Positions 61,701 to 64,000 of a DNA stretch of 64,000 bases are shown one piece after another (the first letter of the stretch is position 1; the number at the start of each line of letters is the position of its first letter). The DNA lies in assembly GCF_008831285.2 (NCBI RefSeq), contig NC_045145.1, positions 20,662,040 through 20,726,039 on the forward strand, given 5' to 3'. The translations under genes and the position numbers were made by a program. Source of the stretch: Nymphaea colorata (taxonomy: Eukaryota > Streptophyta > Magnoliopsida > Nymphaeales > Nymphaeaceae). The notes beneath the pieces were generated by a model, which saw only the letters and a list, made by a program, of their open reading frames with translations, searched no databases and had not been told where the DNA came from.

Positions 61701-61857
61701 TATTGCCAATAATAATTCAGAATGGGCAGTTATATCATCACCATGTATGATAGAATCTGTTTGCCTCCAATTAAAACGTCTGACAATGCAATATAGGGGA
61801 TGGCATTTTACGTGAATATAATTCAGGCTATTCTTTCTGTCTTTCTCTCTCTCACTT
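58701..61857. other. Intergenic region, no supported gene
   Basis: AT-rich with A-tracts and a TA microsatellite (59872-59898). Frames of 66-99 codons (59647-59946, 60717-60965, 61080-61280) have no recognisable features; the first runs through the TA microsatellite. A TTTTTAGCTCCGCCACTGCC motif at about 61099-61118 is a solitary Tip100-like end. Confidence 0.45.
59872..59898. repeat. TA microsatellite
   Basis: About 13 TA units. Confidence 0.95.
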
Positions 61858-61959
61858 TATATATATATATATATCTTGTCGGCACTTCTATTATATATAT
61901 ATAAACTTGTCGACAAGTTATATATTACAATATATTAAAGCCTCTTATATATAGTGGGT

Positions 61960-62165
61960 GAATGATGACTTTGATTATTTAGAGTCACTCAACCATTTAA
62001 TTAAGGCCGTCCATCTAAAGTAAATAGACGATTAAAAGGAAAACAAATAAAAAAATTTGTAAATTAATATTAAATAACAAAAATGTCCAACACATTTTTC
62101 TCTTAACTGTCCATCTTATTTGATTGGATGGTGTAAATTAGATGACTAAGTAAGACTCCAAAAAA
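61960..62165 (-). repeat. Dispersed repeat, copy 2 (reverse orientation)
   Basis: Reverse complement shares ordered blocks with 53110-53285 in LOX intron 5 (see that entry). TTAGAGTCAC occurs near both edges in direct orientation. TA tracts lie on both sides (61858-61874 and 62185-62206). Confidence 0.55.
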
Positions 62166-62184
62166 TTAGAGTCACAATTCAGTT

Positions 62185-62206
62185 TATATATATATATATA
62201 TATATA
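62185..62206. repeat. TA microsatellite
   Basis: About 11 TA units adjoining the dispersed repeat. Confidence 0.95.
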
Positions 62207-62716
62207 AAAGAAAAGGTGCTACATGTAGGTTAGGTTGGTGTGGACAGTTCCCTACACCTACACCTCTACAATTGACTGTATTTAAACTGGGTTCAGTTTT
62301 ATCTTTGGTACATAGAAGATAAGAAAAGAGTGAACCGGAAACCTAGCGGTTTATCTTAAAGAAAACTCCCACTTATTTAGCGTTTGACTGTCTTCAAGTT
62401 AACACACGACATTTAATTGAAAACCAGTAACTATATAGCATATCACCAAATATAGTCTGTCGAAATTGTAAAAAAATTGTCCACTGATCATTGAGCCCTT
62501 CTTTTTTTTAACCTTTTTTTACTCAGGGGTAAGAATGCAAACTCAGATTATAACTAACCTGAACTGTCCAATTAAAAATATTAAGAATAAAGAATAAATT
62601 CTCTGAAATAACAGCACGGACCATTAATTTCTATATTATTTCTTTGACCAACTATGCCAAATGACCTGCATTTGCAATTTGATGAGAGGTTGGAACTGTT
62701 CCCGTTTTCTTATAGG
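62207..62716. other. Intergenic, no gene seen
   Basis: AT-rich sequence without recognised features. Confidence 0.4.
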
Positions 62717-62908
62717 CAGGGGCCAAAAATAACTTTTTTTTTTCCCTCAAGAGCCGAATTATTTCTTCAAAACTTTAATGGAGGTTTTAATATAATTTTT
62801 CAATTTTTTATGTGGGTTAAATTAAAATTTTTAAATTTTACAAATATAATTTTTATTTTCTAAAAATATGAGGAAGGGCCATGGCCCTCCCTCCCTTTTG
62901 CCTTTGTC
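62717..62908. mobile_element. Tip100-like hAT relic
   Basis: Begins CAGGGGCCAAAAATAAC and ends near GGCCCTCCCTCCCTTTTGCC / TTTGTC. The interior AAACTTTAATGGAGG..TTTAATATAATTTTTCAA block matches the family. Flanks CTTATAGG and CTTATCCC agree at 5 of 8 positions, so the target duplication is doubtful. Confidence 0.5.
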
Positions 62909-63457
62909 CTTATCCCAGGGTTTAACGCTGTTTTTGGCAGTGCATCTATCATTTAGTCGCTGTTGAAGGACAATGGCAACATAAAACTTTCACCAACCAA
63001 ATTAACCACTCGCATTTACTTTTCAATAATTTGAAATGACACTTTCAATTCATCCGTATCCCAGCCGCAGCAGTCCCCAAAGATATTTTCTTTTGTTAAT
63101 ATTTACCCCACACTACATTGATGCATGGATGTATGATTTTAGTTTTAAGCTTTTTTATAATTCTCCTAAGCTCTCTCCTAATTTTCATTAGGAGACTAAA
63201 TTTTAAGACTGAAATCAACTCCGAATAATGGACGAGCAGCCATGGAATCAACAGCATATTACCATGCTAGTCATCGCCATCGCCGACTTCATGCTTCTAT
63301 GGCTAAAGATTGGGTGCTATTCCCCATAGCCATGGCGGTGCAGTCGATGGACAAAAACAAAACGGGACTAAACTTAGGTTCAGAAGCCGAGAGGGCAAAG
63401 GAGAGTCGATAAAGTTGGGCCAACCAACAAGGATCACTCTAAATGGGCTTTGTTAGC
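62909..63457. other. Intergenic, no gene seen
   Basis: No open frame or repeat of note. Confidence 0.4.
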
Positions 63458-63624
63458 ATGGGAAGGCTTTCACATGGGCCCTACTCCACTCAAAATGTTT
63501 TTTATAAAGTTATATATAAATTTTAAACCATTTTACTTGTTTTATATAAAATTTTTGAAAAATAATATAAATTTGAAAACTTTAATTCAACTTTTTTCGT
63601 GAAAAATTTCTAACTTTGCCCCTG
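63458..63624 (-). mobile_element. Tip100-like hAT relic, reverse orientation
   Basis: Begins CATGGGAAGGCTTTCACATG, runs through the family GGGCCC and ACTTGTTTTATATAAAATTT blocks and ends CTAACTTTGCCCCTG. No target duplication retained. Confidence 0.6.
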
Positions 63625-63746
63625 ATGTCATGTATATGTACACATAGTCGTTTGTCTTTTAGTCTATATAAATTCAGGTGACATATTTTACGTGTTGGCC
63701 CATACGTTGCCGTATTTCCTTGAACAAAAATAAGATAGAGTTGAAT

Positions 63747-63870
63747 TAGGGGTGGAGACATAAATTTTGTATTAGAATGGTCGAATTAAAGCTTCACAAC
63801 TTTAACTCGAGCCGAAATATAGTTTTTTCAAAATTTTTATGTAAGGCAATTGAAAATTACGTGTAAATAA
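63747..63870 (+). mobile_element. Tip100-like hAT relic, forward orientation, truncated
   Basis: Begins TAGGGGTGGAGACATAAATT and contains GAATTAAAGCTTCACAACTT and CCGAAATATAGTTTTTTCAA. The right end is lost or unrecognisable. It lies about 120 bp from the inverted copy at 63458-63624. Confidence 0.5.
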
Positions 63871-64000
63871 AACTTTTAATATTTGAAAACATTGCAAATT
63901 GTAAGTAAAATTCTCGCTTGCGCTTAAAAAAAAAAAGAGTACGGGAACAACGTCATATTGGGAAAGTAATTTCGTGTTAGTGTACTCTCAATCTTCTCCA

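Overview
This window is nuclear DNA from a flowering plant. Genes have introns with GT...AG borders and U-rich transcript-strand introns, intergenic DNA is AT-rich, and the recognisable proteins belong to plant families: a plastid-type 13-lipoxygenase, an ALDH7B aldehyde dehydrogenase, a CCX cation/Ca2+ exchanger, a COPT copper transporter and a DUF1677 zinc-finger-like protein. There is nothing viral, organellar or bacterial. I cannot name the species from sequence alone.

Layout. Positions 1-2150 look like the 5' end (TATA box, leader, possible first coding exon) of an unidentified minus-strand gene. Positions 2200-15600 are gene-poor and full of short non-autonomous DNA transposons of three groups: Tip100-like hAT relics with CAGGGGCGGAG-type ends, a second hAT-like family with CATAGTCACA-type ends and 8-bp target duplications, and Tourist/PIF-Harbinger-like MITEs with TTA/TAA duplications. 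A single-exon DUF1677 gene lies at 16291-16755 (+). Positions 16830-25700 are intergenic with microsatellites and MITEs. ALDH7B occupies 25776-33690 (-); I resolved 14 coding exons giving 510 aa. Upstream and divergent is an intronless CCX gene at 36955-38943 (+), then an intronless COPT5-like gene at 41355-41789 (+). Positions 42790-44040 hold decayed minus-strand coding fragments, including a leucine aminopeptidase pseudogene. Positions 44040-51150 are intergenic. A type-2 13-lipoxygenase lies at 51158-56579 (-), with 8 coding exons giving 905 aa. The remainder to 64000 is intergenic with hAT relics and microsatellites.

The five intact genes are unrelated neighbours, not a cluster: oxylipin (jasmonate-type) synthesis, aldehyde detoxification or lysine catabolism, cation transport, copper export from an internal store, and an uncharacterised zinc-binding-like protein. 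The least expected structures are a 75-bp-arm foldback in the last ALDH7B intron, a 56-bp hAT element with a perfect target duplication, the chimeric pseudogene block, and a possible small membrane-protein exon at the left edge. I found no convincing evidence of a wholly new biological system.
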